In this document: positions 52,183-61,295 of the stretch, piece by piece | Position numbering within the stretch: position 1 is the first letter of the stretch | Layout of the letters: each line of letters begins with the position of its first letter | Source of the DNA: Allobosea sp. | GTDB taxonomy: Bacteria; Pseudomonadota; Alphaproteobacteria; Rhizobiales; Beijerinckiaceae | Length of the DNA: 61,382 nucleotides | Reading direction: 5' to 3' | Assembly (NCBI RefSeq): GCF_030695125.1 | Contig: NZ_JAUYTP010000075.1 | Span: 1-61,382 of the forward strand | The notes under the pieces: model-generated | The model's database searches: none | Seen by the model: only the letters and a program-made list of their open reading frames with translations | Told to the model about the DNA's origin: nothing | Translations under genes and position numbers: made by a program

Positions 52183-52874
52183 GAGCCAGCCAGCTCCTGA
52201 TTGCCGCCGCCATCGTCGGTCTGCCGTCGAACAGCATCGCCCAGCAGGGCGTGCCTGTGTTCGACGCCGGCGCGATCGCCAAACATGTCGAGCAGATCGG
52301 CAAGCTGACCGAGCAGATCAAGACGATGCAGGCGCAGCTCACGCAGGCCAAGCAGCTCTACGAGTCCTTCAACAAGCTGACCGACGTCAACGATATCGCC
52401 TCGCTGCTGAGCAGCTCGGAGTTCCGCAAGTACCTACCGAAGGAGTTCAGCGAGATCGAAAAGCTGGTCTCCGGCAACGTCAGCGGATCACTTACCGGCG
52501 TCATCGATCGCTATCTCGATCAGAATCGCGCCTACCAGGGCGGCGACGCGAACTCGTTCTATCGAACTGAGCTCGACCGCATCGCGCGCCAGACCGGCGC
52601 GAAGCACTCGATCGGCCAGAGCGTCTACGACACGGCATCAAAGCGCATCGATGGCCTGGAGGAGCTGCGCCAAAAGATCACCACCGCCAAGGACGCCAAG
52701 GACGTTCTGGACCTGTCCGCGCGAATTCAGGCCGAACAGGCGCTCCTCCAGAACGAGGTCTTGCGCATGCAGGGCCTCGCCATGGTCCAGCAGGCGCGCG
52801 GCGACATGGACGGCCAGCGTCAGAAAGAGCGCGAGCGCCAGCTTGTCGATGAGATGAAGGCGGCGCTGCAATGA
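52179..52874 (+). CDS. virB5: VirB5-like minor pilin/adhesin
   Basis: A 231-residue secreted protein: signal peptide (MRASQLLIAAAIVGLPSNSI, then AQQ) and a helical, Gln/Lys-rich mature part (VEQIGKLTEQIKTMQAQLTQ, then AKQLYESFNKLTDVNDIASL) as in VirB5/TrbJ proteins. It sits at the pilus tip and helps adhesion. Its start overlaps the virB4 stop, and its stop overlaps the EexN start. Confidence 0.88.
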   Translation: MRASQLLIAAAIVGLPSNSIAQQGVPVFDAGAIAKHVEQIGKLTEQIKTMQAQLTQAKQLYESFNKLTDVNDIASLLSSSEFRKYLPKEFSEIEKLVSGNVSGSLTGVIDRYLDQNRAYQGGDANSFYRTELDRIARQTGAKHSIGQSVYDTASKRIDGLEELRQKITTAKDAKDVLDLSARIQAEQALLQNEVLRMQGLAMVQQARGDMDGQRQKERERQLVDEMKAALQ

Positions 52875-53170
52875 AGGCCCTCCCGGCGGTTTCGTTGGCC
52901 GTTTTACTTCTGCTCGGTGGATGCGACGAGCAGTCCGACAAGACTTCGATCAGTAGCGACAGCAGTCCTGAGCAGTTGGTCAGTCGCGCCACGGCTCCGA
53001 CAGTCGTCTGGTTTCTTGAAAACCCGGACGCGCTGGAAAGAACGTGGAAGCTCTGTCGGTCCACTCCAGGCGATCACGGCTCCAAACCTGCGTGTATTAA
53101 CGCGGGCCACGCACACGAACGCGTGCTGATGCTCGGCCGCGAGCGTGCGCTCAGTTCCTTGAAGCAGTGA
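52871..53170 (+). CDS. eexN: EexN-like entry-exclusion lipoprotein
   Basis: A 99-residue lipoprotein with lipobox LLLLGGC and the EexN core (VWFLENPDALERTWKLCRST, then PACINAGHAHERVL). EexN proteins of VirB-type plasmids (for example pKM101 eex region) keep similar plasmids from entering. The gene lies between virB5 and virB6, its usual place. Confidence 0.85.
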   Translation: MKALPAVSLAVLLLLGGCDEQSDKTSISSDSSPEQLVSRATAPTVVWFLENPDALERTWKLCRSTPGDHGSKPACINAGHAHERVLMLGRERALSSLKQ

Positions 53171-53176
53171 TCAGAC

Positions 53177-54139
53177 ATGGCCATCACGATTTTCGACGAC
53201 TTCCTGAAAGAGTTCGAACAACCGATTACGACCTTCGTGTCGACGTCAGTCTCGAATCTCGCGTCTTTCGTCGATGGCCCGTTGCGGGTCGCCGTGCTGC
53301 TTTATGTCGTGCTGTACGGCTTTGCCGTCATGCGCGGCGCCATCGCCGAGCCCATCCAGGAGTTCGCATGGCGAGCCATGAGGCTCGTCCTAATCGTGCT
53401 CCTCGCCTCGAATGCAAGCTCGTTTCAGCAGTACGTGACCAACCTCTTCTTCACGTCGTTGCCGAAAGAGATCGGGAACGCTTTGGCCGGAACCGCGCTC
53501 GACACGTCCTCCGGCCAGCCTTTTGATCGCCTTCTCACTAAAGGGATCGAAGTGTCGCAGAAGATTTATGAGCAGGCGGGCCTGACCACAATCGCGCCAG
53601 CCCTCATTGCGGCCATCCTTGCGGTTTTTACCGCCGTCTCGGGCTTCCTGCAGTTCGCCATCCTGCTCTATGCCAAGATCGGTTTGGCGGTCGTCATCGC
53701 GCTCGGGCCGATCTTCATCGCGCTCGCATTGTTCGATGCCACGCGGCCATTCACAGAAGCTTGGACCCGTCAGGTCGCAAACTTCCTCATTTTACACGTA
53801 CTCGTAGTCGCGCTGATCGGGCTCATGCTGACGTCGGTGCAGGGCTTCGTCGAGAAGTACGGGGCCAGCACGACGACCGGCGGCGGCCTGATGGTGGGCG
53901 CTGTCGCAATCAGCGCCGTGCTCGGTCTCGCGGCCTACATCGCGCTGCAGCTTCCAGCGATCGCTGGTGGGCTTGCCGGCGGCGGTGCGTCGCTCGCGGC
54001 CCGCGTGGTGACCAGCGCCATCACCGCGAACGCTGCATCGGCGGCCGTCGGCGCCTATGCCGGCGCCCATGCCGCCGCCAATCGGACAGCCGCTCGCATC
54101 CGCGCTCGTCGCCAGGGCGGCGAGATCAGGCGCGTTTAA
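53177..54139 (+). CDS. virB6: VirB6-like channel protein
   Basis: A 320-residue polytopic membrane protein with a VirB6/TrbL core: about six hydrophobic segments (for example VAVLLYVVLYGFAVMRGAIA, ALIAAILAVFTAVSGFLQF, IGLAVVIALGPIFIALALF, LHVLVVALIGLML). It forms part of the inner-membrane channel. The C-terminal end is Ala/Arg-rich. The ATG follows seven bases after the EexN stop. Confidence 0.9.
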   Translation: MAITIFDDFLKEFEQPITTFVSTSVSNLASFVDGPLRVAVLLYVVLYGFAVMRGAIAEPIQEFAWRAMRLVLIVLLASNASSFQQYVTNLFFTSLPKEIGNALAGTALDTSSGQPFDRLLTKGIEVSQKIYEQAGLTTIAPALIAAILAVFTAVSGFLQFAILLYAKIGLAVVIALGPIFIALALFDATRPFTEAWTRQVANFLILHVLVVALIGLMLTSVQGFVEKYGASTTTGGGLMVGAVAISAVLGLAAYIALQLPAIAGGLAGGGASLAARVVTSAITANAASAAVGAYAGAHAAANRTAARIRARRQGGEIRRV

Positions 54140-54198
54140 GTCCACCCACGCCAGGAACAACCGCGTCCGCGCAAGGATGCCGAGAAGGATTTGCTTTG

Positions 54199-54498
54199 AT
54201 GAATTGTCGCGTGATCTTCAGCGTCCTGCTGGCAACGACGGTGACAGGCTGTGCCGGCTGGAACAAGGGCGCACCGTCCTGCGACGGTTCAGCCAAGCGC
54301 CCGCTCAACCGGTCTCTTTGGGACTGGGAGGCCACGCCCCCGGTTTCGCCGCAGCCTGACGCGCCTGCGGTCAAGCGGCTCGGCCAGGCTAATCGCCATC
54401 CTTCCGTCCGCAAGGTGGCACAAACTGCCTCTGCCTGGTCCTCCTTCGACATTTCGCGGTCGTTCCTGTCCTGCGGGGAAAGGCCACGTCATGGTTAG
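54199..54498 (+). CDS. virB7: VirB7-like lipoprotein
   Basis: A 99-residue small lipoprotein with a signal and lipobox (MNCRVIFSVLLATTVTGCAG) and a Pro/Trp-containing mature part. VirB7 anchors VirB9 at the outer membrane. The gene is longer than the shortest VirB7 (about 45-55 residues). It overlaps virB8 by eight bases. The GAAGGAT-like site stands before the ATG. Confidence 0.72.
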   Translation: MNCRVIFSVLLATTVTGCAGWNKGAPSCDGSAKRPLNRSLWDWEATPPVSPQPDAPAVKRLGQANRHPSVRKVAQTASAWSSFDISRSFLSCGERPRHG

Positions 54499-55162
54499 GT
54501 CCGATGACCTGAAGGCCTATTTCGACAATGCCCGTCGCTGGGAACAGGACCTGCTGCTGACGGCGCAGCGATCGAAGCGGCTGGCCTGGTTCGTGGCGAC
54601 GGGAGCTTGTGTGCTCGCTACCGCCGCTGTCGGTGCCGTCGTGGCCCTGGCGCCGCTGAAGACCGTCGAGCCCTTCGTCATCCGCGTCGATAATACAACG
54701 GGCATCGTTGAGACGGTCTCGGCGCTGGGCACCTCGCCGCGAACCTATGACGAGGCCGTTACCAAGTATTTCCTGGGCCGCTATGTCCGCTCCCGTGAAG
54801 GGTTTAGCCAGGCCGAGGCCGCCAGCAATTTCCAGACGGTGGCGCTCTTGTCCTCGCAGGCCGAGCAGGCGCGCTTTGCCGCCGTCTATCGCGGCTCGAA
54901 TCCCGAAAGCCCACAGGTGCTGCATGGCCGCTTCGGCGTCGCCGAGGTTCGCATCAAGGCGATCTCGCTGCTCGCCGACAATCTCGCTTCGGTCCGTTTC
55001 CTGAAGGAGAGCCGCAAGGGCGAGGAGATCAAGATCACGCATTGGATCGCGACGCTGACCTTTGCCTATGTCAATGCGCCGGTCTCCTCGAGCGACCGCC
55101 TGATCAACCCGCTCGGCTTTCTTGTGTCGGAATACCGCGCCGATCCGGAGGTCGCGCCATGA
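54491..55162 (+). CDS. virB8: VirB8-like assembly protein
   Basis: A 223-residue bitopic protein: cytoplasmic N-terminus (residues 1-30), one membrane helix (LAWFVATGACVLATAAVGAV), and a periplasmic VirB8 domain (VEPFVIRVDNTTGIVETVSA, then YVRSREGFSQAEAASNFQTV, then VSSSDRLINPLGFLVSEYRA). It is an assembly factor of the T4SS core. The start overlaps virB7 and the stop overlaps virB9 by four bases. Confidence 0.93.
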   Translation: MVRSDDLKAYFDNARRWEQDLLLTAQRSKRLAWFVATGACVLATAAVGAVVALAPLKTVEPFVIRVDNTTGIVETVSALGTSPRTYDEAVTKYFLGRYVRSREGFSQAEAASNFQTVALLSSQAEQARFAAVYRGSNPESPQVLHGRFGVAEVRIKAISLLADNLASVRFLKESRKGEEIKITHWIATLTFAYVNAPVSSSDRLINPLGFLVSEYRADPEVAP

Positions 55163-56019
55163 TCCGCCGAGTCATCGCAATTGGATGCGGGCTGCTCTTG
55201 GCGCTCGGCCTCGGACTGCCCTCGCTTGCCCTGCAACTCCCGACGGCCGGCGCGCGCGACGAGCGCGTGCGCTTCGTGGCCTACGACCCGGCCAACGTCG
55301 TCAAGGTCAATGGCGTCATCCGGGCCTCGACCCAGGTGATCTTCGCTGAAGACGAGGAGATCGCGCATGTCGCGATTGGCGACTCGATCGCCTGGGAGGT
55401 CGCGCCGGCCGGCTCGATCCTCTTTCTCAAACCCCGCGAAAAGCATCCGCCGACCAATCTGCAGGTCGTGACGACCAGGCGAGACGGCCGTAAGCGCTCC
55501 TATCAATTCGAGCTTTCGATCACCGAAGCTTCGTTGAAGGAGAGCTATTTCGTGGTGAAATTTTCCTACCCGACCGACGAGGCCGATCGTCGTCGCGCCG
55601 AGAACGAGGCACGCGGCCAGCAGCGCGAAGGCGCGGTCATCGACCAGACGTTCGATCTCCACCAGCAATATGGCGCGCGCAACTGGCGCTTCTCGGCGCA
55701 AGGGTCGGCCGACCTCGAACCGGATGGCGTCTTCGACGACGGTAAGGTCACGAGCTTCCGCTTCGCCGGCAATCGCGAGGTACCGGCGATCTACATGGTC
55801 GGTTCGGATGGCGCGGAAAGCCTCGTCCCGAAGGACGTCCGTGGCGAGGTCGTCGTGGTGCATGCCACCGCGCGCGAGTTCCGGCTGCGCCGCGGCAGCG
55901 ATGTGCTCTGCATCTTCAACGAGGCGTTTGACGCTGTCGGTGTGAACCCCGGCACCGGAACGACAAGCCCCAGCATCGCCCGCACCCAAAAGCAGCCAGC
56001 CCCAGTTCGGCGTCGCTGA
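55159..56019 (+). CDS. virB9: VirB9-like outer-membrane core protein
   Basis: A 286-residue secreted protein: signal peptide (MIRRVIAIGCGLLLALGLGL, then PSLA), N-terminal VirB9 domain (DERVRFVAYDPANVVKVNGV, then AIGDSIAWEVAPAGSILFLK) and a C-terminal part (GARNWRFSAQG...FRFAGNREVPAIY). With VirB7 and VirB10 it forms the core channel. The start overlaps virB8. The length is typical. Confidence 0.94.
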   Translation: MIRRVIAIGCGLLLALGLGLPSLALQLPTAGARDERVRFVAYDPANVVKVNGVIRASTQVIFAEDEEIAHVAIGDSIAWEVAPAGSILFLKPREKHPPTNLQVVTTRRDGRKRSYQFELSITEASLKESYFVVKFSYPTDEADRRRAENEARGQQREGAVIDQTFDLHQQYGARNWRFSAQGSADLEPDGVFDDGKVTSFRFAGNREVPAIYMVGSDGAESLVPKDVRGEVVVVHATAREFRLRRGSDVLCIFNEAFDAVGVNPGTGTTSPSIARTQKQPAPVRRR

Positions 56020-56029
56020 GGAGCACGAC

Positions 56030-57196
56030 ATGACTGATCAGACTACGTCATCCGGCATCGAGGGCGAACGCGGCATCACCCCGGTCTCCGGGCCGGTCGA
56101 GGGCTCGGGCCGGGCGCTCGCCAAGCGCGGCATCGGTGCTGCCGCGCTGATCGCTTTCTCGGTTCTCGTGATCTGGAGCACCTGGAAATCCGACAAGCCC
56201 GTCGAGCAGGGCGGCTCCAAACCCGTCATTCGCCAGACCACGGCCTTTGAGCCCGCGCGTGAGCCGCCGGCTCCTGCGCCCGTGCAGCAGGCCGCCCTGC
56301 CGGTCTTGCCGCCACAACTTGCGCCGGCCGCTGCCCCGGCAGCAACCGACAAGCTGATGGAGAGCGCCCGCCGCGCGCCGGTGCTCGCCTTCAACCGGCC
56401 GGGACGCGGACCATCGGGCGACGGGGCAGGGCAGGGGGCTGCCCTGCCCGGATCGCCTCTGCTTGCCGGCACAGCCGAACCGCGCAACGAACTCGCCGAC
56501 AAGCTGAAAGCCACCACCATCGAGGGCGTGCGCGCTGCGCGCCTGCCGAATCGCAATCTTCTTGTGACGCAGGGCACGGCAATCCCCTGCGTGCTCGAGA
56601 CGGCGATGTCGTCGGATGTGCCGGGGTTCGTCTCCTGCGTCGTGCTGCGCGATGTGCTGTCGGATTCCGGCCATGTCGTGCTGATGGAGAAGGGCACCCA
56701 GATCGTCGGCGAGTATCGCGGCCAGGTCCGCAAAGGCTCCAAGCGCATGTTCGTGCTCTGGACACGGGCCAAGACGCCGACCGGCGTCATTGTCGCGCTC
56801 GCTTCGCCCGCGACCGATGCGCTCGGCCGCGCCGGTTTCGACGGCGAGATCGACACGCATTTCTGGGAGAGGTTTGGCGCCGCGCTCCTGCTCTCGATCG
56901 TCAGCGATGCCGCCGCTCTCGGCCGCCAGCAATTCGAAGACGCCGACATCGAGATCCGAAACACATCCGGCGCAGCCAACACGGCCGCCAGCATCGCCGT
57001 TGAGCGCTCGATCGACATCCCGCCGACCCTGAACAAGAACCAGGGCGAGCGCGTCAACATTTTCGTCGCCCGCGATCTGGATTTCTCCTCGGTCTACGAT
57101 CTCAAGCGGATCGAGAGCCGTTCGCGTATCCTCGATCGCACCGTGCAGGGCACCGAGATCGGGGTCGCTCCCCCATCCCGGGTCACGAAGCCATGA
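56030..57196 (+). CDS. virB10: VirB10-like core channel protein
   Basis: A 388-residue bitopic protein. Residues about 35-52 form one membrane helix (GIGAAALIAFSVLVIWSTW), then a Pro-rich linker (residues 60-110) and the VirB10/TrbI domain (LLVTQGTAIPCVLETAMSSD, then VLMEKGTQIVGEYRGQVRKG, then GRAGFDGEIDTHFWERFGAA). It senses ATP energy and links membranes. The stop overlaps virB11 by four bases. Confidence 0.95.
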   Translation: MTDQTTSSGIEGERGITPVSGPVEGSGRALAKRGIGAAALIAFSVLVIWSTWKSDKPVEQGGSKPVIRQTTAFEPAREPPAPAPVQQAALPVLPPQLAPAAAPAATDKLMESARRAPVLAFNRPGRGPSGDGAGQGAALPGSPLLAGTAEPRNELADKLKATTIEGVRAARLPNRNLLVTQGTAIPCVLETAMSSDVPGFVSCVVLRDVLSDSGHVVLMEKGTQIVGEYRGQVRKGSKRMFVLWTRAKTPTGVIVALASPATDALGRAGFDGEIDTHFWERFGAALLLSIVSDAAALGRQQFEDADIEIRNTSGAANTAASIAVERSIDIPPTLNKNQGERVNIFVARDLDFSSVYDLKRIESRSRILDRTVQGTEIGVAPPSRVTKP

Positions 57197-58284
57197 TCGC
57201 GCGCGCATTGCCCATCGACGCGGAGCCGATCGTCGGGTTGGCGCAGGGTATTGCGACCCCTCCGAGCGGTGGAGACCGGCGCGCCAGCCGGATCGTGCTC
57301 GAGCGCTATCTTGCACCGCTCGCGCCCTTCCTGGCGCAGCCTGATTTGACCGAAATCGTCGTCAATCGGCCAGGTGAAGTGTTCACGGAAGGGCCGGGCG
57401 GCTGGCATCACCATGAGCTTCCCGATCTCGGCCATGCCCATCTCATGCATCTGGCCACTGCTGCCGCTGGCTATACCCGACAGGACATCGGCCCCGACCA
57501 TCCGATCGTGTCGACGACACTGCCGGGTGAAGAGCGCTGCCAGATCGTCGTGCCACCCGCGGTGCCGCCTGGAACCGTCAGCCTGACCATCCGAAAGCCC
57601 TCGACCGTTACGATGACGCTGGAGGATTTTGAGAAGCGCGAGCTGTTCTCCGACATCCGCGTCACGAGCAACGACCTTTCACAGGATGAGCAGGAACTGG
57701 TGCGCCTGCGCGATGCCGGACAATGGCGCGAGTTCCTGGCGCTCGCCGTTCAAAGCCGCCGCAACATTATCATTTCGGGAGCGACCGGCTCAGGAAAGAC
57801 CACGCTGTCGAAAGGGCTTATCGCCCAGATCCCGGCGAGCGAGCGCCTCATCACCATCGAGGACACCGCCGAGCTTGTGGTGCCGCAGCCCAACCATGTC
57901 CGGCTGCTCTATGCTAAGGATGGTCAGGGACTCGCCAAGATCGGACCGCGCGAGTTGCTGGAATCCTGCCTGCGCATGCGGCCCGACCGCATCCTGCTGC
58001 AGGAGCTGCGCGACGGCACGGCCTTCTTCTATCTGCGCAATGTGAATTCAGGCCATCCGGGCTCGATCACCACCGTCCATGCCGATTCCGCGCGTCTCGC
58101 CTTCGAGCAGCTGACCCTGCTGGTGAAGGAGAGTGCCGAGGGCAGGGATCTTGCGCGAGACGACATCCGCAACCTCCTGCGCCAGACCGTCGACATCGTC
58201 ATTCAGATGAAACGCGAGCACGGCCGCTTCCGCATCACGGAGATCGATTATGACCCCATTCGAAAGCGCCTCGCCAGCGCGTAG
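57193..58284 (+). CDS. virB11: VirB11-like traffic ATPase
   Basis: A 363-residue hexameric ATPase. Walker A (SGATGSGKTTLSKGL), Asp box (ITIEDTAELVV), Walker B-like region (RPDRILLQELRDGTAFFYLR) and His box (GHPGSITTVHADSA) are all visible. It powers pilus assembly and DNA transfer with VirB4 and VirD4. It ends inside the virD4 start by 35 bases of overlap. Confidence 0.96.
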   Translation: MIARALPIDAEPIVGLAQGIATPPSGGDRRASRIVLERYLAPLAPFLAQPDLTEIVVNRPGEVFTEGPGGWHHHELPDLGHAHLMHLATAAAGYTRQDIGPDHPIVSTTLPGEERCQIVVPPAVPPGTVSLTIRKPSTVTMTLEDFEKRELFSDIRVTSNDLSQDEQELVRLRDAGQWREFLALAVQSRRNIIISGATGSGKTTLSKGLIAQIPASERLITIEDTAELVVPQPNHVRLLYAKDGQGLAKIGPRELLESCLRMRPDRILLQELRDGTAFFYLRNVNSGHPGSITTVHADSARLAFEQLTLLVKESAEGRDLARDDIRNLLRQTVDIVIQMKREHGRFRITEIDYDPIRKRLASA

Positions 58285-60187
58285 GGTGGCGCTGCGGCTC
58301 GGCCTAACGATCCTTGGCATCGCCGTCTTCCTGTTAGTCGGTTCGAATGTCCTGCTGCTGGGTCTACGCACCCACGATGGCGGCTTCCACTGGAACGAGC
58401 TTGCGCTCGCCTGGCCACATTACGGCATGAATGAACGTCTCGACCGCTGGATCACTTTTGGCACGCTGGCCGGCACGATCGCGGCATTCGGGCTGATGGG
58501 GGTCGTTCTGCGGACGAAACCACGACCGCTGCATGGCGAGGCGCGCTTCGCTACCGAGCGCGATATCCGCAAGGCGGGTCTACGAGCCACACAAGGGATT
58601 TTGCTCGGCCGGAAGGACGGCAAGTTCCTCTGCTTCGGCGGGCCTGAGCACGTCATGGTCTATGCCCCAACGCGATCCGGCAAGGGCGTTGGCTATGTCA
58701 TCCCGAACCTGCTGAACTGGCCGGACTCCGTCGTCGCGCTCGACGTCAAGAAAGAGAACTTTGACCGCACCGCCGGCTTTCGGGAGGCGAGCGGGCTGGC
58801 GGTCTTCCTGTTCGATCCGCTCGACGAACAGGGTCGCACAGCGCGCTACAATCCGCTCGCCTATGTCCGCCGCGATCCGGTCGATCTCTATGATGATCTC
58901 CAGCGCATCGCCGTCATGCTGTTCCCGGCCGAGAACCGGGCCGATCCCTTCTGGTTCGAAACGGCGCGCTCGGCTTTTGTCGCGATCGGTGGCTACGTGG
59001 CCGAGACACCCGGCCTGCCGCTGACCATCGGCGAAATCCTGCGGCAGCTTTCGGCGTCCAGTGACCTGAAGGCTCATTTCCTGGCCACGATGAAGGAGCG
59101 CGCCAAGAGCACGGCGCCCCTCTCGTCGCATTGCATCGGGGCGCTGAACGACTTTCTATCGGCTTCCGAGAACACCATGAACTCGGTCAGGAAAACGACG
59201 ACGGCGCGGCTCGGCCTCTGGCTCAATCCGCGCATTGATGCCGCCACATCGGCTAATGATTTTGACCTGCGCGAGCTGCGCTCCCGACCTATGTCGATCT
59301 ATCTCGGCGTCACGCCCGACAATCTCGACCGGATGGCGCCGCTGCTCAACCTGTTCTTCCAGCAGGTCATCGACCTGAACAGCCGCGAGCTGCCCGAGCA
59401 AAACCCAAAGCTCAATCGCCGTGTCCTGCTGCTACTCGACGAGTTTCCGGCGCTCGGCCATGTCGGCGTGCTCGCCAAATCCGTCGCCTTCGTCGCGGGC
59501 TACGGCATTCGCCTTCTAACGATCATCCAGAGTCCGGCGCAACTCCGGGCGATCTACGGCCCCGATCTCGCCAAGACCATCATGACCAACCATGCCATCG
59601 AGGTCGTGTTCGCCCCGAAAGAGCAGGACGTCGCCAACGAGCTCTCCGAGCGCATCGGCTACGACACGGTCCAGGCAAAAAGCCGCTCGCGACCGTGGGG
59701 CCTATCGTCGGGAAAGCGCAGCGAGTCCGTCTCGGATCAGCGTCGCGCGCTGATGCTGCCACAGGAACTCAAGCTGATCCCGTCATCCAAGGCATTCATC
59801 TTGGCGGCCAGCGTGCCGCCGATCATCGGCGACAAGATCATCTACTACGAGGACGCCGCCTTCACCGCGCGACTGAAAGCGCCACCGGTGATCGCGCCCA
59901 ACCGCGGACCCTCCAACATGCTGCTTGCAAGCGAGATCATCGAGCTGAAATCCGCCGTCGCCGAGTTGCAGGCGACGTTCCGGACCCGGCCGATGACGGA
60001 TGAAGAAATCGCCGACCCGTCGCTGATCCCTGACGATGCGACGTTCGACTTCGGCAACGTGCCCGTCGATCTCGAAGGGCTTTCGGAGGATGAATTGAAG
60101 GACTGGTGCTCGCAGGTGATCGATGCCGCCATCATCCCCGCGAAGGGGGCGGGTCAGCCGGTGAAGGAGATGCGTCGTGGCCGATGA
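58250..60187 (+). CDS. virD4: VirD4/TraG coupling protein
   Basis: A 645-residue coupling protein that links relaxosome to channel. It has two N-terminal membrane helices (LRLGLTILGIAVFLLVGSNV; WITFGTLAGTIAAFGLMGVV), Walker A APTRSGKGVGYVIPNLL, Walker B VLLLLDEFPALGHVG, and the TraG-type LTIIQSPAQLRAIYG. The length is normal. Its presence shows that DNA export, not only protein export, is intended; the partner relaxase is not in the window. Confidence 0.95.
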   Translation: MTPFESASPARRVALRLGLTILGIAVFLLVGSNVLLLGLRTHDGGFHWNELALAWPHYGMNERLDRWITFGTLAGTIAAFGLMGVVLRTKPRPLHGEARFATERDIRKAGLRATQGILLGRKDGKFLCFGGPEHVMVYAPTRSGKGVGYVIPNLLNWPDSVVALDVKKENFDRTAGFREASGLAVFLFDPLDEQGRTARYNPLAYVRRDPVDLYDDLQRIAVMLFPAENRADPFWFETARSAFVAIGGYVAETPGLPLTIGEILRQLSASSDLKAHFLATMKERAKSTAPLSSHCIGALNDFLSASENTMNSVRKTTTARLGLWLNPRIDAATSANDFDLRELRSRPMSIYLGVTPDNLDRMAPLLNLFFQQVIDLNSRELPEQNPKLNRRVLLLLDEFPALGHVGVLAKSVAFVAGYGIRLLTIIQSPAQLRAIYGPDLAKTIMTNHAIEVVFAPKEQDVANELSERIGYDTVQAKSRSRPWGLSSGKRSESVSDQRRALMLPQELKLIPSSKAFILAASVPPIIGDKIIYYEDAAFTARLKAPPVIAPNRGPSNMLLASEIIELKSAVAELQATFRTRPMTDEEIADPSLIPDDATFDFGNVPVDLEGLSEDELKDWCSQVIDAAIIPAKGAGQPVKEMRRGR

Positions 60188-61295
60188 CAAGAGCGATCCA
60201 GGCGAGTTTTCGATCGGGCGAGGTCGGGACAAAGGTGCAAACGCTGACAGTTTCGAAAAGAATGGAGCATCTCGTCCGCCGCCAGGCCAAGGAGAGACTA
60301 CTCAAGCCGAGTTTGACCTGGGTGGCACCAACCAGCGCCGCTCCGACAGCGGTATGCCGGAACGGCTACGGCGCAAATACTATGTCGCCGAAGCGGGTGC
60401 CGGCGACGAGGCGAGGGTCTACGCCGATCCGAGAGGCGAATACCTTGCGTTTAAAGTCTCAGCCGAACGATTGGCGACGCGGCTCGAGGACGCTGGCGTC
60501 ATCCGCGACATGGTGTCGATCGCACAGCATAGAGGCTGGGCGGAAGTGCAGGTTCGCGGGTCGGTCGAGTTCCGACGGACGGCCTGGCTCGAAGCTTCAG
60601 TGCGCGGATTGGCGGTTCGTGGTTATGAGCCCGATGCCATTGACCGGGCCGCCCTGTCGTTCCGGACGAAGTCAGATGTCGATCCAGCGCGGAGCCGATC
60701 ACAATCCCAACAACGCGGACCTGAAGCGTCCGAAACAGTCTTTGTGGCGGGCGTTTCAGCCAAGAGACCCATCGACGTGACGGTTATGCCGCCTGAGCGC
60801 GGCGTAGAGCCGACCCATCCGAGGCACGCGGCCGAGGGATACTTCGGGAGCAGCGGAGATCAGCATGCATGGTTGAAGGCCGGACGTAATCGAGCCGACC
60901 CTCCAATTGACAGATCCGCAATCACAATCGACGTGCTGCCATTTCGAGCGGCGACATCCGATCGACCCTCGCGCACTGCTGGCGAGCGGCGTGCCGATGT
61001 ATTCCGGTCGGCCCATCGTCAGCAGAACGGAGGTGATGACGTCGTCAAAGCTGCGCGATCGCAAATGACGGCGATCGAACAGGCTCTTGCCAAAGCGGTT
61101 CTCGATCCGGCTTTACGAGACTCGGTTTTGGCGCATGCAAAGGCTCGGATCGCTGAACAACTTGAGCAGGGCGGGGAGTTCAAGCATGCCGAAGTGAGAA
61201 CGCGCACGAAACCGGAGAGGCCGTCGAAGGTGTCGAGCGTCAGTTCACCGCGCAAAAATCGGCCGGACACTCCGGAGGCCCATTGGGATCGATGA
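60177..61295 (+). CDS. LPD7-domain protein (relaxase-associated)
   Basis: A 372-residue protein. The LPD7 domain (about residues 63-165) is visible: RLRRKYYVAEAGAGDEARVY, then KVSAERLATRLEDAGVIRDM, then SIAQHRGWAEVQVRGSVEFR. LPD7 is usually the C-terminal part of relaxases or stands beside virD4. The rest is Arg/Ser/Pro-rich and disordered, ending in a Lys/Arg tail. The start overlaps virD4 by 11 bases. It is the last gene of the operon; bases 61296-61382 hold nothing that I can support. Confidence 0.8.
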   Translation: MADDKSDPGEFSIGRGRDKGANADSFEKNGASRPPPGQGETTQAEFDLGGTNQRRSDSGMPERLRRKYYVAEAGAGDEARVYADPRGEYLAFKVSAERLATRLEDAGVIRDMVSIAQHRGWAEVQVRGSVEFRRTAWLEASVRGLAVRGYEPDAIDRAALSFRTKSDVDPARSRSQSQQRGPEASETVFVAGVSAKRPIDVTVMPPERGVEPTHPRHAAEGYFGSSGDQHAWLKAGRNRADPPIDRSAITIDVLPFRAATSDRPSRTAGERRADVFRSAHRQQNGGDDVVKAARSQMTAIEQALAKAVLDPALRDSVLAHAKARIAEQLEQGGEFKHAEVRTRTKPERPSKVSSVSSPRKNRPDTPEAHWDR

